From NCBI GenBank assembly GCA_964371785.1, contig CAYJOL010000006.1, positions 186,001 through 250,000 of the forward strand: a stretch of 64,000 nt of DNA. Reading direction: 5' to 3'. Source of the stretch: CAVQCT01 sp964371785. Its GTDB lineage: Bacteria; Zixibacteria; MSB-5A5; GN15; FEB-12. Of this stretch, positions 17,047 through 25,203 are shown piece after piece; position 1 is the first letter of the stretch, and each line of letters opens with the position of its first letter. The translations under genes and the position numbers were made by a program. The notes below the pieces were generated by a model that saw only the letters and a program-made list of their open reading frames with translations, ran no database searches and was not told where the DNA came from.

Positions 17047-17709
17047 CTATTCCCTGGTGAGATTCCCGGCCGGTGCGTAATACTTCTTGCCGGTAATCGG
17101 TTTTCCAATCTGTTCGATGAGATCATCGAAGTGTTCCGGGTTGTTCACGAAATCGATATCATCGGTCTTCACCACCAGAAGTGGTGTTTCGGAATAATTA
17201 AAGAAGTAATAATCATACGCTCGATTGAGCATATCGACATAGTCAAAGTCGATCGATTTCTCGAAACTGAAATTTCGCTTACGGACTCTCTGCATGAGGA
17301 TGGATGTTGACGCCTGAAGATAGATGACCAGATCAGGATGCGGGATATCGCGTGAGAGCACGGGCGCTATTTTGTTATAAAGCAGAAGCTCGCGGTCGGA
17401 TAGGTTGATAGACGCGAAGATTGAATCCTTGGAAAACAGGTAATCGGCGACAATCCTCTGGGCGAACAAGTCCCGGACCATGAGCTGTTGCTGCTGCTGG
17501 AACCTGGAGATAAGAAAATACAGTTGACAGGAGAAAGCGAACCGCTTGCGGTTTTTGTAGAAGTCCACGAGGAAAGGATTCTCGAAAACCTCTTCGTTGA
17601 GCAATTCGGCTTCCAGGCGTTCCGCAAGCATTCGTGAAAAGGTAGTCTTGCCGACGCCGATTACACCTTCAACAGCGATGTATTTTGGCTCAGACGTTTC
17701 TGGCGACAT
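17047..17709 (-). CDS. Deoxynucleoside kinase (dGK/dAK type)
   Basis: 220-aa nucleotide-salvage kinase. The P-loop is 'GVIGVGKTTF' (residues 15-24). 'ELLNEEVFENPFLVDFYKNRKRFAFSCQLYFLISRFQQQQQL' is the substrate-binding stretch of deoxyadenosine/deoxyguanosine kinases, and 'LSDRELLLYNKI' and 'HPDLVIYLQASTSILMQRVRKRNFSFEKSIDFDYVDMLNRAYDYYFFNY' give the lid region. The first 20 bases overlap the end of folK and the stop is 3 bp before panB, so it is fully inside the operon. folK-dNK neighbours recur in several phyla. Exact base specificity is not predictable here. Confidence 0.9.
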   Translation of the reverse strand: MSPETSEPKYIAVEGVIGVGKTTFSRMLAERLEAELLNEEVFENPFLVDFYKNRKRFAFSCQLYFLISRFQQQQQLMVRDLFAQRIVADYLFSKDSIFASINLSDRELLLYNKIAPVLSRDIPHPDLVIYLQASTSILMQRVRKRNFSFEKSIDFDYVDMLNRAYDYYFFNYSETPLLVVKTDDIDFVNNPEHFDDLIEQIGKPITGKKYYAPAGNLTRE

Positions 17710-18199
17710 GGTCTTTATACAGCATTACGTGTTTTCTTTGCTTGTCAGTCACATATTCAGCCAGCGGTTTTCTTTCGACCGGGTGGACGATTTCCGGGTT
17801 AATTTCAAGAATCGGAATAAGCGCAAACGGGCGTTCAAGCAAGCGGATGTGCGGAACAGTCAACCGCTGCGTGGTAATGACCTGATTGCCAAACAAAAGG
17901 ATATCAAGATCGATCGAACGCGGCTGTTTCTTTCCCTTGTCCGTACGGCCCATGGCAGTTTCAATAGCTTCAAGTTGGTCCAAAAGCTCGTTTGGTCGGT
18001 ATTGGTAATCAGCCATCACCACCTGGTTAAGAAACGATGGATTCTCTCCGCGCATCTCTACTGCTTCAGAAACGTAAATGCTCGAGGACGCCACAATTTC
18101 CAGGCCTTCGATATCTCTGATCTTATCCAGGGCTGATTTAAGATTCCTGCCTCGGTCACCGAGGTTGGAACCGACCAGAATGTATACACTTTCTGCCAT
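17690..18199 (-). CDS. folK: 2-amino-4-hydroxy-6-hydroxymethyldihydropteridine pyrophosphokinase
   Basis: 169-aa HPPK, which transfers pyrophosphate from ATP to hydroxymethyl-dihydropterin in folate synthesis. The N-terminal 'YILVGSNLGDRGRNL' and the signature 'GKKQPRSIDLDILLFG' are both intact, with 'VPHIRLLERPFALIPILEI' at the C-terminal side. Size is normal. It begins 9 bp after folB and overlaps the deoxynucleoside kinase by 20 bp. Together with folB it supplies two successive folate steps. Confidence 0.95.
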   Translation of the reverse strand: MAESVYILVGSNLGDRGRNLKSALDKIRDIEGLEIVASSSIYVSEAVEMRGENPSFLNQVVMADYQYRPNELLDQLEAIETAMGRTDKGKKQPRSIDLDILLFGNQVITTQRLTVPHIRLLERPFALIPILEINPEIVHPVERKPLAEYVTDKQRKHVMLYKDHVARNV

Positions 18200-18208
18200 A
18201 GCTCTTTG

Positions 18209-18604
18209 CTACTCCTTCTCGTTGCTGACCAGCTTTGCCGGATCAGACTGAAATCGAGTTATCTCTATCTCAATTGCTTTAATGTTTCCGGGGATCGGAG
18301 GATTCATTTTCCGCACCCAAAGGGTGACACGATATGCGGGAAATTCCTCCAAGAGGCGATGGGCCAGCGATGACGCAAGGCCCTCGATAAGGGAGAACGC
18401 CCTCCCTTCCACAACCTCTCTGATCGTTTCGTAGACGCGCCCGTAATCAATCGTGTCGGCCAGCCGGTCTGACTGTCCGGCATCGGCAAGGTCAACTTCG
18501 AGCTCACAATCAACCTCGAACCTCCGACCGGTTTCTTTCTCTGCGGCTGTGACTCCATGATAGCCATAGAATGACATGCCGGTAAGTCTGATCAAATCTT
18601 TCAC
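18209..18604 (-). CDS. folB: Dihydroneopterin aldolase
   Basis: 131-aa dihydroneopterin aldolase, cleaving dihydroneopterin to hydroxymethyl-dihydropterin plus glycolaldehyde. 'MSFYGYHGVTAAEKETGRRFEVDCELEVDL' carries the conserved Tyr/Gly-His segment and the substrate Glu, and 'SLIEGLASSLAHRLLEEFP' follows with 'VRKMNPPIPGNIKAIEIEI'. The start is GTG at 18604, overlapping the TGA of the upstream aminotransferase-like gene (GTGA). That overlap ties the lysine-less aminotransferase gene to the folate pathway in translation. Confidence 0.93.
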   Translation of the reverse strand: MKDLIRLTGMSFYGYHGVTAAEKETGRRFEVDCELEVDLADAGQSDRLADTIDYGRVYETIREVVEGRAFSLIEGLASSLAHRLLEEFPAYRVTLWVRKMNPPIPGNIKAIEIEITRFQSDPAKLVSNEKE

Positions 18605-19782
18605 GCTTCCTCCATCGGTCGGAAGAGCCGGATTTTGTGGCTGATTCGCTCATAAGCTTCGCGATATGCCGAAGCCGGAGCGGTCAGCGAGAAGCGAAGA
18701 AATCCTTCGCCGTTTTCACCAAAAGCGGTTCCGGGCGCGGTGAGGATCCGGCTTCGGCGGTACAGCAGATTGGCCAATGATACGGCGTGGCGCCGCCTCT
18801 CTATTCGCGCCCAGACAAACGGCGTCGTGTCATACCCTGATCTTTCCAGCGAGAGCAGATCCAGCAGCTTGGTAGCTTCGGCGGCTGACTGGACCAGCTG
18901 CCTACGGCACTGGCTAAGCGCACCAGCCGGGTACTGCCGGATGCAGGACAGGGCCATATCGACATATTGTTGCGGAATGAACTGAGGAAGCAAAGTGGAT
19001 GCTTCGTTCAAGCCGCTGATGACATCGCGATTGCCGACCACGAATCCAAATGGTATAGCTGGAAGTCCGAACTGATACGCGAAGGAATACACCTCGACCC
19101 CGACATGCCGCCCACCGTCGACACTCATCAACGAGACCGGCATTCTTTCACTAACTGACTGATACGCCGCGTCGTTTACGATAGTGATATTCTCACGCGA
19201 CGCGATCCAGACCAGATTCTCGAAATCTTTTTGACTAAGGGTTGCACCGGTAGGATTGTGGGGAGAATTCAGAAACAGAAATCGGGCAACCCGTCCGAGG
19301 CGGGTATTGATTCGCTCAAATTCTGGCATCCAGTTGGTTTTCCACGATACCCCATAGCCCACCGGTTCTCCGCCACAGGCCATCGTCACCCGGCGATACA
19401 GTGGAAGCCCCAACTCAGGTACGAACACAATATCGCCATTATCGATGAAGGCGAGAGCGATGGAAAACAGCAGAGCTGATATCCGTCCTCCGATGAAAAT
19501 TTCCTTTGTACTCGTGATTTTTGCTTTATGATGCTCGGCAAACCATTCAATCAATGCCTCTTTCAACTTTTCCAACTGCTCCTGGCTTGCCTGGGTATAC
19601 AAGCCAGCCTGACTTCCGACCAGGCTGTCGGCGGGTACCGGCCAGTTAAACTTCCCAATATCAATAACTTCGGTTTTCTTGATGAGGCTGCGACGGGTCT
19701 TGTCCCGGGTAAACGAAAAGAGGTCGGGGGCGAGCTGGTAGATGCGATTTGCCTTGTCTATGACCACTTTCTTTAGCGCCAT
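18601..19782 (-). CDS. Fold type I aminotransferase-like protein lacking the PLP lysine
   Basis: 393-aa protein of the class I/II aminotransferase fold. Family landmarks are present: 'NSPHNPTGATLS' (NPTG at 176-179), 'VNDAAYQS' with Asp204 and Tyr207 for PLP ring and phenol contact, and C-terminal 'FLRFSLT' with the carboxylate-binding Arg363. The Schiff-base segment normally reads SFSKxxGLPGWRxGF; here it reads SFAYQFGLPAIPFGF. Tyr236 replaces the lysine and Pro244 the phosphate-binding arginine. I checked the minus-strand codons: the frame is continuous and no alternative lysine is aligned. The ATG at 19782 follows GAGG; a GTG 12 bp upstream is possible. Its gene lies between the aldolase and folB. 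Catalysis by normal transamination is unlikely; role unknown. Confidence 0.85.
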   Translation of the reverse strand: MALKKVVIDKANRIYQLAPDLFSFTRDKTRRSLIKKTEVIDIGKFNWPVPADSLVGSQAGLYTQASQEQLEKLKEALIEWFAEHHKAKITSTKEIFIGGRISALLFSIALAFIDNGDIVFVPELGLPLYRRVTMACGGEPVGYGVSWKTNWMPEFERINTRLGRVARFLFLNSPHNPTGATLSQKDFENLVWIASRENITIVNDAAYQSVSERMPVSLMSVDGGRHVGVEVYSFAYQFGLPAIPFGFVVGNRDVISGLNEASTLLPQFIPQQYVDMALSCIRQYPAGALSQCRRQLVQSAAEATKLLDLLSLERSGYDTTPFVWARIERRRHAVSLANLLYRRSRILTAPGTAFGENGEGFLRFSLTAPASAYREAYERISHKIRLFRPMEEA

Positions 19783-19790
19783 GTTTCGCC

Positions 19791-20450
19791 TCACTTAGAA
19801 TTGTCCGGCGGTTGAGAACGTTGGTCACGTAATCTGGAAAGACGCTGAAAGTCTTCTGTCGGCATACTTGTTGGCCCGCCTATCTGATGAGCCAGATGGA
19901 CAATTCTGGCGTAGTGTTCGACCACTTCGTGACGGCAGAAAGCCTCATCGACCGTTCGCCCGATAGTCAGCATCCCGTGATTACGGAGCAGGAACGCGTT
20001 GCTGGTGGCGATGAAGGGAGCCAGTGAATCAGGCACAGCCTTGGTTCCTGGCGGAGCATAAGCGGTCAGAGGTATTCCGCCCACGAAAAGGACCACTTCC
20101 GGCAGGATGTCTTCGGCCAATTGGATTCCTGAAACGGCAAATGAGGTGGAGTAAGGAGCGTGGGTATGAACACATGCATTCACTTCCGGACGTTTCTGGT
20201 AGACGAAGATGTGCATGGCCATTTCGGAGGACGCCTGGTATCGCCCGTACAGATGTCTGCCATCGGCATCGACCACAGTAAGGTCGTCCGGAGACAACCT
20301 TCCTTTGGGAAGTCCGGATGGGGTTATCACGATTCGGCCATCAGACACCCTGGCCGAGATGTTGCCGTCGGTGCCGGCGAGCATCCCGCGGAGGTAGAGT
20401 GACTTACCGATCTCGACGATAGTGCGCTTGGTCGTTGCCAGTGAGGACAT
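19791..20450 (-). CDS. Class II aldolase/adducin family protein
   Basis: 219-aa zinc-dependent class II aldolase, closest in look to L-fuculose-phosphate aldolase-type proteins. 'GNISARVSDGRIVITPSGLPKGRL' is the phosphate-binding part, 'SSEMAMHIFVYQKRPEVNACVHTHAPYS' carries the catalytic Glu and the His-x-His zinc ligands, and 'AFLLRNHGMLTIGRTVDEAF' the third His. The frame is open upstream to 20546, but the ATG at 20450 matches the family's start. It is the first gene of the pan/fol operon, 8 bp before the aminotransferase-like gene. In folate context it could act on a dihydroneopterin-derived or C5 phosphate, but the substrate is not readable from sequence. Confidence 0.85.
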   Translation of the reverse strand: MSSLATTKRTIVEIGKSLYLRGMLAGTDGNISARVSDGRIVITPSGLPKGRLSPDDLTVVDADGRHLYGRYQASSEMAMHIFVYQKRPEVNACVHTHAPYSTSFAVSGIQLAEDILPEVVLFVGGIPLTAYAPPGTKAVPDSLAPFIATSNAFLLRNHGMLTIGRTVDEAFCRHEVVEHYARIVHLAHQIGGPTSMPTEDFQRLSRLRDQRSQPPDNSK

Positions 20451-20692
20451 AACTGCTGTCAAGGTAGACGCTTCCGCTCTAAAAGTCAATAGATAGCGGG
20501 GAGGCGGTTTCACATTCGGAGGGCCGGCACGCCGAGCACAAAGCACGGAGTTGACAATTTGATGACACGAATAAGCGGATGGCGACGAAACAGGGATGGG
20601 TATTATTACCTAAATGCGGTTGAAATCACTTTTTTTGAATCAAAACCAGAGTTTGGTTCGTTAAAGATTACAAGGATGAGTGAAGAAATAGC

Positions 20693-20721
20693 TTGACGCC
20701 TTGATTGAGCGTCATTATCAT
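20693..20721 (+). promoter_or_regulatory. Sigma-70-type promoter of the HtrA/Do gene
   Basis: TTGACG (20693-20698), a 17-bp spacer and TATCAT (20716-20721) precede a GGAGGA ribosome site (20738-20743) and the TTG start at 20753. It lies in the divergent 300-bp gap between the aldolase and protease genes. Confidence 0.55.
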
Positions 20722-20752
20722 ATTAGGCTTAGTATCCGGAGGATAAAACTAA

Positions 20753-22267
20753 TTGAAACCAGGCATTTTCTCCCCTGCGAACCCGAAATCCAGGGGGCGT
20801 CAGGTTTTTTTGCTTATATCGACCGCGGTCGCTTTTTTATTGGCCGGAATTATGATCGCGGCGAATTTCGACCTCACCCGTGAGACTACCGCTGAGCCTG
20901 CCACCAATATAGCCCAGACCGGGGCCTACCCCGTGGTCGAGCGAAACGGGGAGCAGGAGTCGCCCTTTGTCGGCGTAGTCGAGCGCGTTGAAAAAGCGGT
21001 CGTAAATATCTCCGCCCGGGCAAAAGACGCCAATGTCCCGTGGTGGCATCAGGGAACTACATTCGCCACGGCCAGCGGCTCGGGATTCTTTTTTCGTCCC
21101 GATGGCTATATTCTGACGAACAATCACGTTGTTGAAGATGCTGAAGAACTTACGGTAACCACGGCTTCGGGTTACCACTATTCGGCCAAGCTGGTCGGCG
21201 CCGATCCCCAAACTGACCTTGCCGTGCTCAAAATTGAGACCAAGGATGAAGAGATTACCACAATTCCGTTCGGCAATTCGGACGAACTCAAGGTGGGCGA
21301 CTGGGCGATCGCAATCGGCAATCCGTTCCCCCAGCAGGGGCTGGACCGTACCGTCACCGTTGGGGTGATTTCCGCGAAAGGACGAACGAATTTGAATTTC
21401 GGCCGGGAGACTCCGGCCTATCAGAATTATATCCAGACCGATGCCTCGATTAATCCCGGCAATTCGGGCGGACCACTTCTGAATCTTCGTGGCGAATGCA
21501 TAGGGGTAAACGCGGCAATCTCCAGCCCGACCGGTGCATCGGTGGGAATCGGCTTTGCGATTCCAATAAATCTGGCCCGTTCGGTCGTTCCTGATTTGAT
21601 CGCGACCGGCAAGGTGAGCCGCGGCTGGCTCGGTGTCTGGCTGGGTACACTTACTGAACAGGAGGCGAGACGTCAGGGACTCGACGGTGTCCGGGGTGTA
21701 AAGATCGACTCGGTCTTCAGTGAATCACCGGCCGACCGGGCAGGTATAAAGAGTGGTGACATTATTCTGTCAATCAACAACCAGCCGGTCGATAACAACA
21801 GCCAGCTTTCAGTTTTGGTTTCCCAGGTAAAAGGCGGGGAACCGATACCGATAGAAGTTGTTCGAAATGGTTCGAAGATCAGGTTGACCACCGTGGTAGG
21901 CGACCGAGAACATTTCCTGACCTCGTTGGATGACAGCACTGTGCAGACCCAGCCCGGAAGAGGCGATGATTTCCAGGTTAATAGCTGGCTCGGGATGGAA
22001 CTCATGGCCTTTACTCCCGATGTTGCCAGGGCGCTGGGCACAAAACAAGTCGACGGTGTGTATGTCCGTCGTGTCGTGCCGGGAAGTCCGGCCGACAACG
22101 CCTCGATTGCGCGTGGGACAGTTATTCTTCAGGTCGGCAGTCGGACTGTGAAAGACCTGAGTGATATCGACTCGGTGAGGCAGACTTCGCCGAAAGCAAC
22201 CGATCGGATTCCCCTGATAGTTGTGGAGCCCGACGGGACAATTGCGCGAAAAGTAATACGACCATAA
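20753..22267 (+). CDS. degP: Do/HtrA periplasmic serine protease
   Basis: 504-aa membrane-anchored Do protease. One N-terminal helix (about 18-37) is followed by a trypsin domain with a complete triad: His125 in 'ILTNNHVVEDAE', Asp155 in 'DPQTDLAVLKI', Ser238 in 'NPGNSGGPLLNLRGE'. PDZ1 is 'GWLGVWLGTLTEQEARRQGL...SPADRAGIKSGDIILSINN' and PDZ2 'VNSWLGMELMAFTPDVARALG...SPADNASIARGTVILQVG'. It handles misfolded envelope proteins. The TTG start at 20753 is 9 bases after GGAGGA. The primary sigma gene follows after 87 bp, so the two may be co-transcribed. The degP symbol denotes the family; degQ/mucD naming is equally possible. Confidence 0.92.
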   Translation: MKPGIFSPANPKSRGRQVFLLISTAVAFLLAGIMIAANFDLTRETTAEPATNIAQTGAYPVVERNGEQESPFVGVVERVEKAVVNISARAKDANVPWWHQGTTFATASGSGFFFRPDGYILTNNHVVEDAEELTVTTASGYHYSAKLVGADPQTDLAVLKIETKDEEITTIPFGNSDELKVGDWAIAIGNPFPQQGLDRTVTVGVISAKGRTNLNFGRETPAYQNYIQTDASINPGNSGGPLLNLRGECIGVNAAISSPTGASVGIGFAIPINLARSVVPDLIATGKVSRGWLGVWLGTLTEQEARRQGLDGVRGVKIDSVFSESPADRAGIKSGDIILSINNQPVDNNSQLSVLVSQVKGGEPIPIEVVRNGSKIRLTTVVGDREHFLTSLDDSTVQTQPGRGDDFQVNSWLGMELMAFTPDVARALGTKQVDGVYVRRVVPGSPADNASIARGTVILQVGSRTVKDLSDIDSVRQTSPKATDRIPLIVVEPDGTIARKVIRP

Positions 22268-22354
22268 TACGTGGACATAGGATTGTAATTATGGGTGATC
22301 CCGCTCGGACGGGCTCACAAACAATCTGACAATGGAAGGAGAACATCAGAGACT

Positions 22355-23209
22355 GTGGCAAAACAATCCCTAAAATATCGCGATGAGGACCGGTCGCTCG
22401 ATCTGTATCTTCGCGAAATCGGGGAAACACCTCTGATTAGCGCCGACGAGGAAGTACGCCTGGCTCGGAAGATCAAGCAGGGCGATAAGAAGGCCCTGGA
22501 AAAACTGACAAAGGCCAATTTGCGTTTCGTCGTTTCGGTCGCCAAGCAATATCAGAATCAGGGTCTCTCCCTGGCTGATTTGATAAACGAAGGCAACATC
22601 GGGTTGATCAAAGCCGCCAAGCGGTTTGATGAGACCCGGGGATTCAAGTTCATCAGCTATGCCGTGTGGTGGATCCGTCAGGCTATCCTCCAGGCGCTGG
22701 CCGAACAGAGCCGAATTGTCCGTCTGCCCTTAAACCGGGTCGGGACACTTCATAAGATCGGCAAAGTATCCAGCCAGCTCGAACAGGGGTTGGGCCGACT
22801 TCCGTCTCCGGAGGAAATAGCCAATGAACTGGAATTGTCCGAAGGTGAAGTTTCGGACACGCTGAAGATCTCGAATTCGCATCTGTCGCTCGACGCTCCG
22901 TTTTCCGCATCGGAAGACAATTCGCTTATCGATGTTCTCGAGGACGAATATCAACCTTCACCGGACGAATCGTTACTGAGGAGTTCGTTGAAAGTGGAAA
23001 TTGAAAAGGCGCTAGATTCGTTGACGCCGCGTGAGGCTGAAGTCATTAACCTGTATTTCGGCTTGAACCACGAGAAGGCGTTGACGCTGGAAGAAATTGG
23101 AGCTCGTTTTTCGCTGACCCGCGAACGGGTGCGTCAGATCAAGGAAAAGGCGATTCGTCGCCTTCGTCATGCCTCCCGGAGTCGGTCGCTTCGGGCTTAT
23201 CTGAATTGA
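22355..23209 (+). CDS. rpoD: Primary RNA polymerase sigma factor (sigma-70/SigA)
   Basis: 284-aa sigma-70 without region 1.1. 'SLDLYLREIGETPLISADEEVRLARKIKQGDKKALEKLTKANLRFVVSVAKQYQNQGLSLADLINEGNIGLIKAAKRFDETRGFKFISYAVWWIRQAILQALAEQSRIVRLP' is regions 1.2-2.4; region 3 follows; 'LTPREAEVINLYFGLNHEKALTLEEIGARFSLTRERVRQIKEKAIRRLRHASRSRSLRAYL' is region 4.2. The short form is typical of the housekeeping sigma of Bacteroidetes and relatives. The frame opens at 22295, but the GTG at 22355 (after GGAAGGAGA, spacing long at 13) gives the usual short N-terminus. A strong terminator follows. Confidence 0.9.
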   Translation: MAKQSLKYRDEDRSLDLYLREIGETPLISADEEVRLARKIKQGDKKALEKLTKANLRFVVSVAKQYQNQGLSLADLINEGNIGLIKAAKRFDETRGFKFISYAVWWIRQAILQALAEQSRIVRLPLNRVGTLHKIGKVSSQLEQGLGRLPSPEEIANELELSEGEVSDTLKISNSHLSLDAPFSASEDNSLIDVLEDEYQPSPDESLLRSSLKVEIEKALDSLTPREAEVINLYFGLNHEKALTLEEIGARFSLTRERVRQIKEKAIRRLRHASRSRSLRAYLN

Positions 23210-23241
23210 GCCGGATTTAAATTCCGCTATATTATGTCTTG

Positions 23242-23273
23242 ACCGCCCCTGGTTTCAGGGGCGGTTTTGTTTT
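23242..23273 (+). terminator. Intrinsic terminator after rpoD
   Basis: ACCGCCCCTG (23242-23251), a GTTT loop and CAGGGGCGGT (23256-23265) form a perfect 10-bp stem followed by TTTTGTTTT. It also sits just beyond the end of the convergent glycosyltransferase gene. Confidence 0.85.
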
Positions 23274-23277
23274 GGGC

Positions 23278-25203
23278 TTATTCGTCGATAAAACGCAGAT
23301 GCCCGATGCTATAAGTCTCATCGCCTCCCTTAGGCACGATCAAGACGGCATCGAATCCTGACTCAACCGCTTCTTCTGGTATAGTCAGCGTCTCTACTCT
23401 CAGGCCGCCCTGAGGGATTCGGCGGGGCTTTATCCATACTGACCCTTGGTCAACGCTACCAATCAGGAAATGAAGCACGTACTCATCATTGCTGTCAGCG
23501 CTGATTTCTACATGTTTGGCGTGTGACACTCTTTCTATTTCAACGCGGAGACCGGGTTTCAGCAAAAGGAAGCACCCTCCGGCATTGTAAGCTGTTCCTT
23601 CCGGTCTTGGAGTATTGAAATTCCGCAAGGCAACTCGCTGTGGTCGGCTGTTGTATTCACGGAGCAGGTGGGAATATTGCCCGGCATTAAACTTCCAAAT
23701 CTCCTTGCATCGATTCCAGTTGAACAGGGGATCGCGAATAACCGTGGTCAGCCTGTCATAAAATTCCGCAAGTGAACTGTCGGCAATTTGGTTTGTGCCA
23801 GACTCGAGTGTCTCCGTGTAGCCCGGGGGCTCGCCTCGCGTGAAGTGGCCGATTCGCCATTTCTTCGGGGTGTAGATGGGAAGGCGTGACAGCAGGGGAT
23901 CTGTCAGGGCGTGCTTATCCACTATATACACATGCGGTCCGGCGAAATAGCCGACAAAACCGACCCCGCCGCGCCAGAGCAGCGTAGTCGAATCTTTACG
24001 CGCATTCAAACCATCGACCACCCATGGGTGGTTTGGGACCGGGTGGGTTCGGTCCTGAAGTAGCGGGCTTGTGTACTGGTAATATCCGGCACGTTCATCG
24101 GCGATACCGTTGAGGTCATAATACAGCTCTGGTCCGTTGCCATAGTCTGTGTTCGTACGGAGTGGCGAATTGGGCCAGAGTAGTCCGAGTGCGAGCGCTG
24201 TTAGGGCGATCATGCTGCTCTCGCTGTAAGTAACAGAAAATCGGTGGCGGGCAAAGATGATTACGCCCACAAGAAACGGGACCGCCAGAAATCTCCCTTC
24301 CATGAAGTCCCCACCGATACGCACGACATATACAACATAAAGCAACATTCCGATAGCAGGGGCGATAAGTCGCAGGGACTTTTGAGACAAGGCGTACAGA
24401 ATGGAGGCTCCAATCACAAATATCGTAAACGGTGAACGATCGACGCCGTTCTGCAAGTAATGGAACCCCTGAGATATGAGATCATCCCGTGCGATGCCGG
24501 TGTTCAGTTTGGCATACGCAGTATTCGGAAAGGGGAAACCGTAGTAAAAGATTGAGAAGATCTCCCATAGAACAAAGGGAATAGCTCCTGCGGCAACAGC
24601 TATGATTGACCGTACCGAGCGGTCAGTCCAAAGAGTGTACAGTACGACCGGCGCAATTAGAAGCGCGTTGTCCATTCGGTTCAATACCACGAGAGCCCCA
24701 CACAAGGACAACAAGAAGACCGGTCGGCTCCCCTCCTTGCGCCGGAAATACACGATGAAGAACACCGTCAAAAGTAAGTAGGTCAGCGGATTTTCGAGTC
24801 CGGAGGTTGTGTAATCGACGAACGGTTTCGATGCTACAAGCGCCAAAATGGCGAAAGCAGCACTGACCATGCCATCAGCGAGATATGCACAGAGGAAGTA
24901 GGCCGCCGCGACTGTGAGTAGAAGAGAGACTACAATAGTCGTGTAGAAAATCTCATGGGTAAACAGGTAGATCAGCGATAGCAGCAGCATCCACAACGGA
25001 TGAGTGTACGCCTGCACCCGCTCACCTACATTCCATGTAAGTCCGTGGCCATGTGTGAAATTATCGACCGTGCGGAAGGTTATATAGGCATCGTCGCCCA
25101 CCCAGGCACTTCTCAGAACCAATAACGCGAGGACAATCAGTAGCATGGCCTTAATCAAAGACCGCCAAGTCACGCGAAAGCTGGTGGCAGCGTTAATTGG
25201 CAT
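23278..25203 (-). CDS. GT-C fold membrane glycosyltransferase
   Basis: 641-aa polytopic membrane protein. The first external loop 'AWVGDDAYITFRTVDNFTHGHGLTWNVGERVQAYTHPLWMLLLSLI' has the Asp-Asp pair and 'ERVxxYTxPLW' motif of GT-C transferases that use lipid-linked sugars (arabinofuranosyl/mannosyltransferase-like). Roughly ten hydrophobic helices occupy residues 10-370, then a soluble C-terminal domain of about 270 residues ending 'YSIGHLRFIDE'. It starts inside the stop of the upstream GT-C gene (TAATG), so the two are coupled. Acceptor and sugar are unknown; surface polysaccharide or protein glycosylation is likely. Confidence 0.75.
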   Translation of the reverse strand: MPINAATSFRVTWRSLIKAMLLIVLALLVLRSAWVGDDAYITFRTVDNFTHGHGLTWNVGERVQAYTHPLWMLLLSLIYLFTHEIFYTTIVVSLLLTVAAAYFLCAYLADGMVSAAFAILALVASKPFVDYTTSGLENPLTYLLLTVFFIVYFRRKEGSRPVFLLSLCGALVVLNRMDNALLIAPVVLYTLWTDRSVRSIIAVAAGAIPFVLWEIFSIFYYGFPFPNTAYAKLNTGIARDDLISQGFHYLQNGVDRSPFTIFVIGASILYALSQKSLRLIAPAIGMLLYVVYVVRIGGDFMEGRFLAVPFLVGVIIFARHRFSVTYSESSMIALTALALGLLWPNSPLRTNTDYGNGPELYYDLNGIADERAGYYQYTSPLLQDRTHPVPNHPWVVDGLNARKDSTTLLWRGGVGFVGYFAGPHVYIVDKHALTDPLLSRLPIYTPKKWRIGHFTRGEPPGYTETLESGTNQIADSSLAEFYDRLTTVIRDPLFNWNRCKEIWKFNAGQYSHLLREYNSRPQRVALRNFNTPRPEGTAYNAGGCFLLLKPGLRVEIERVSHAKHVEISADSNDEYVLHFLIGSVDQGSVWIKPRRIPQGGLRVETLTIPEEAVESGFDAVLIVPKGGDETYSIGHLRFIDE

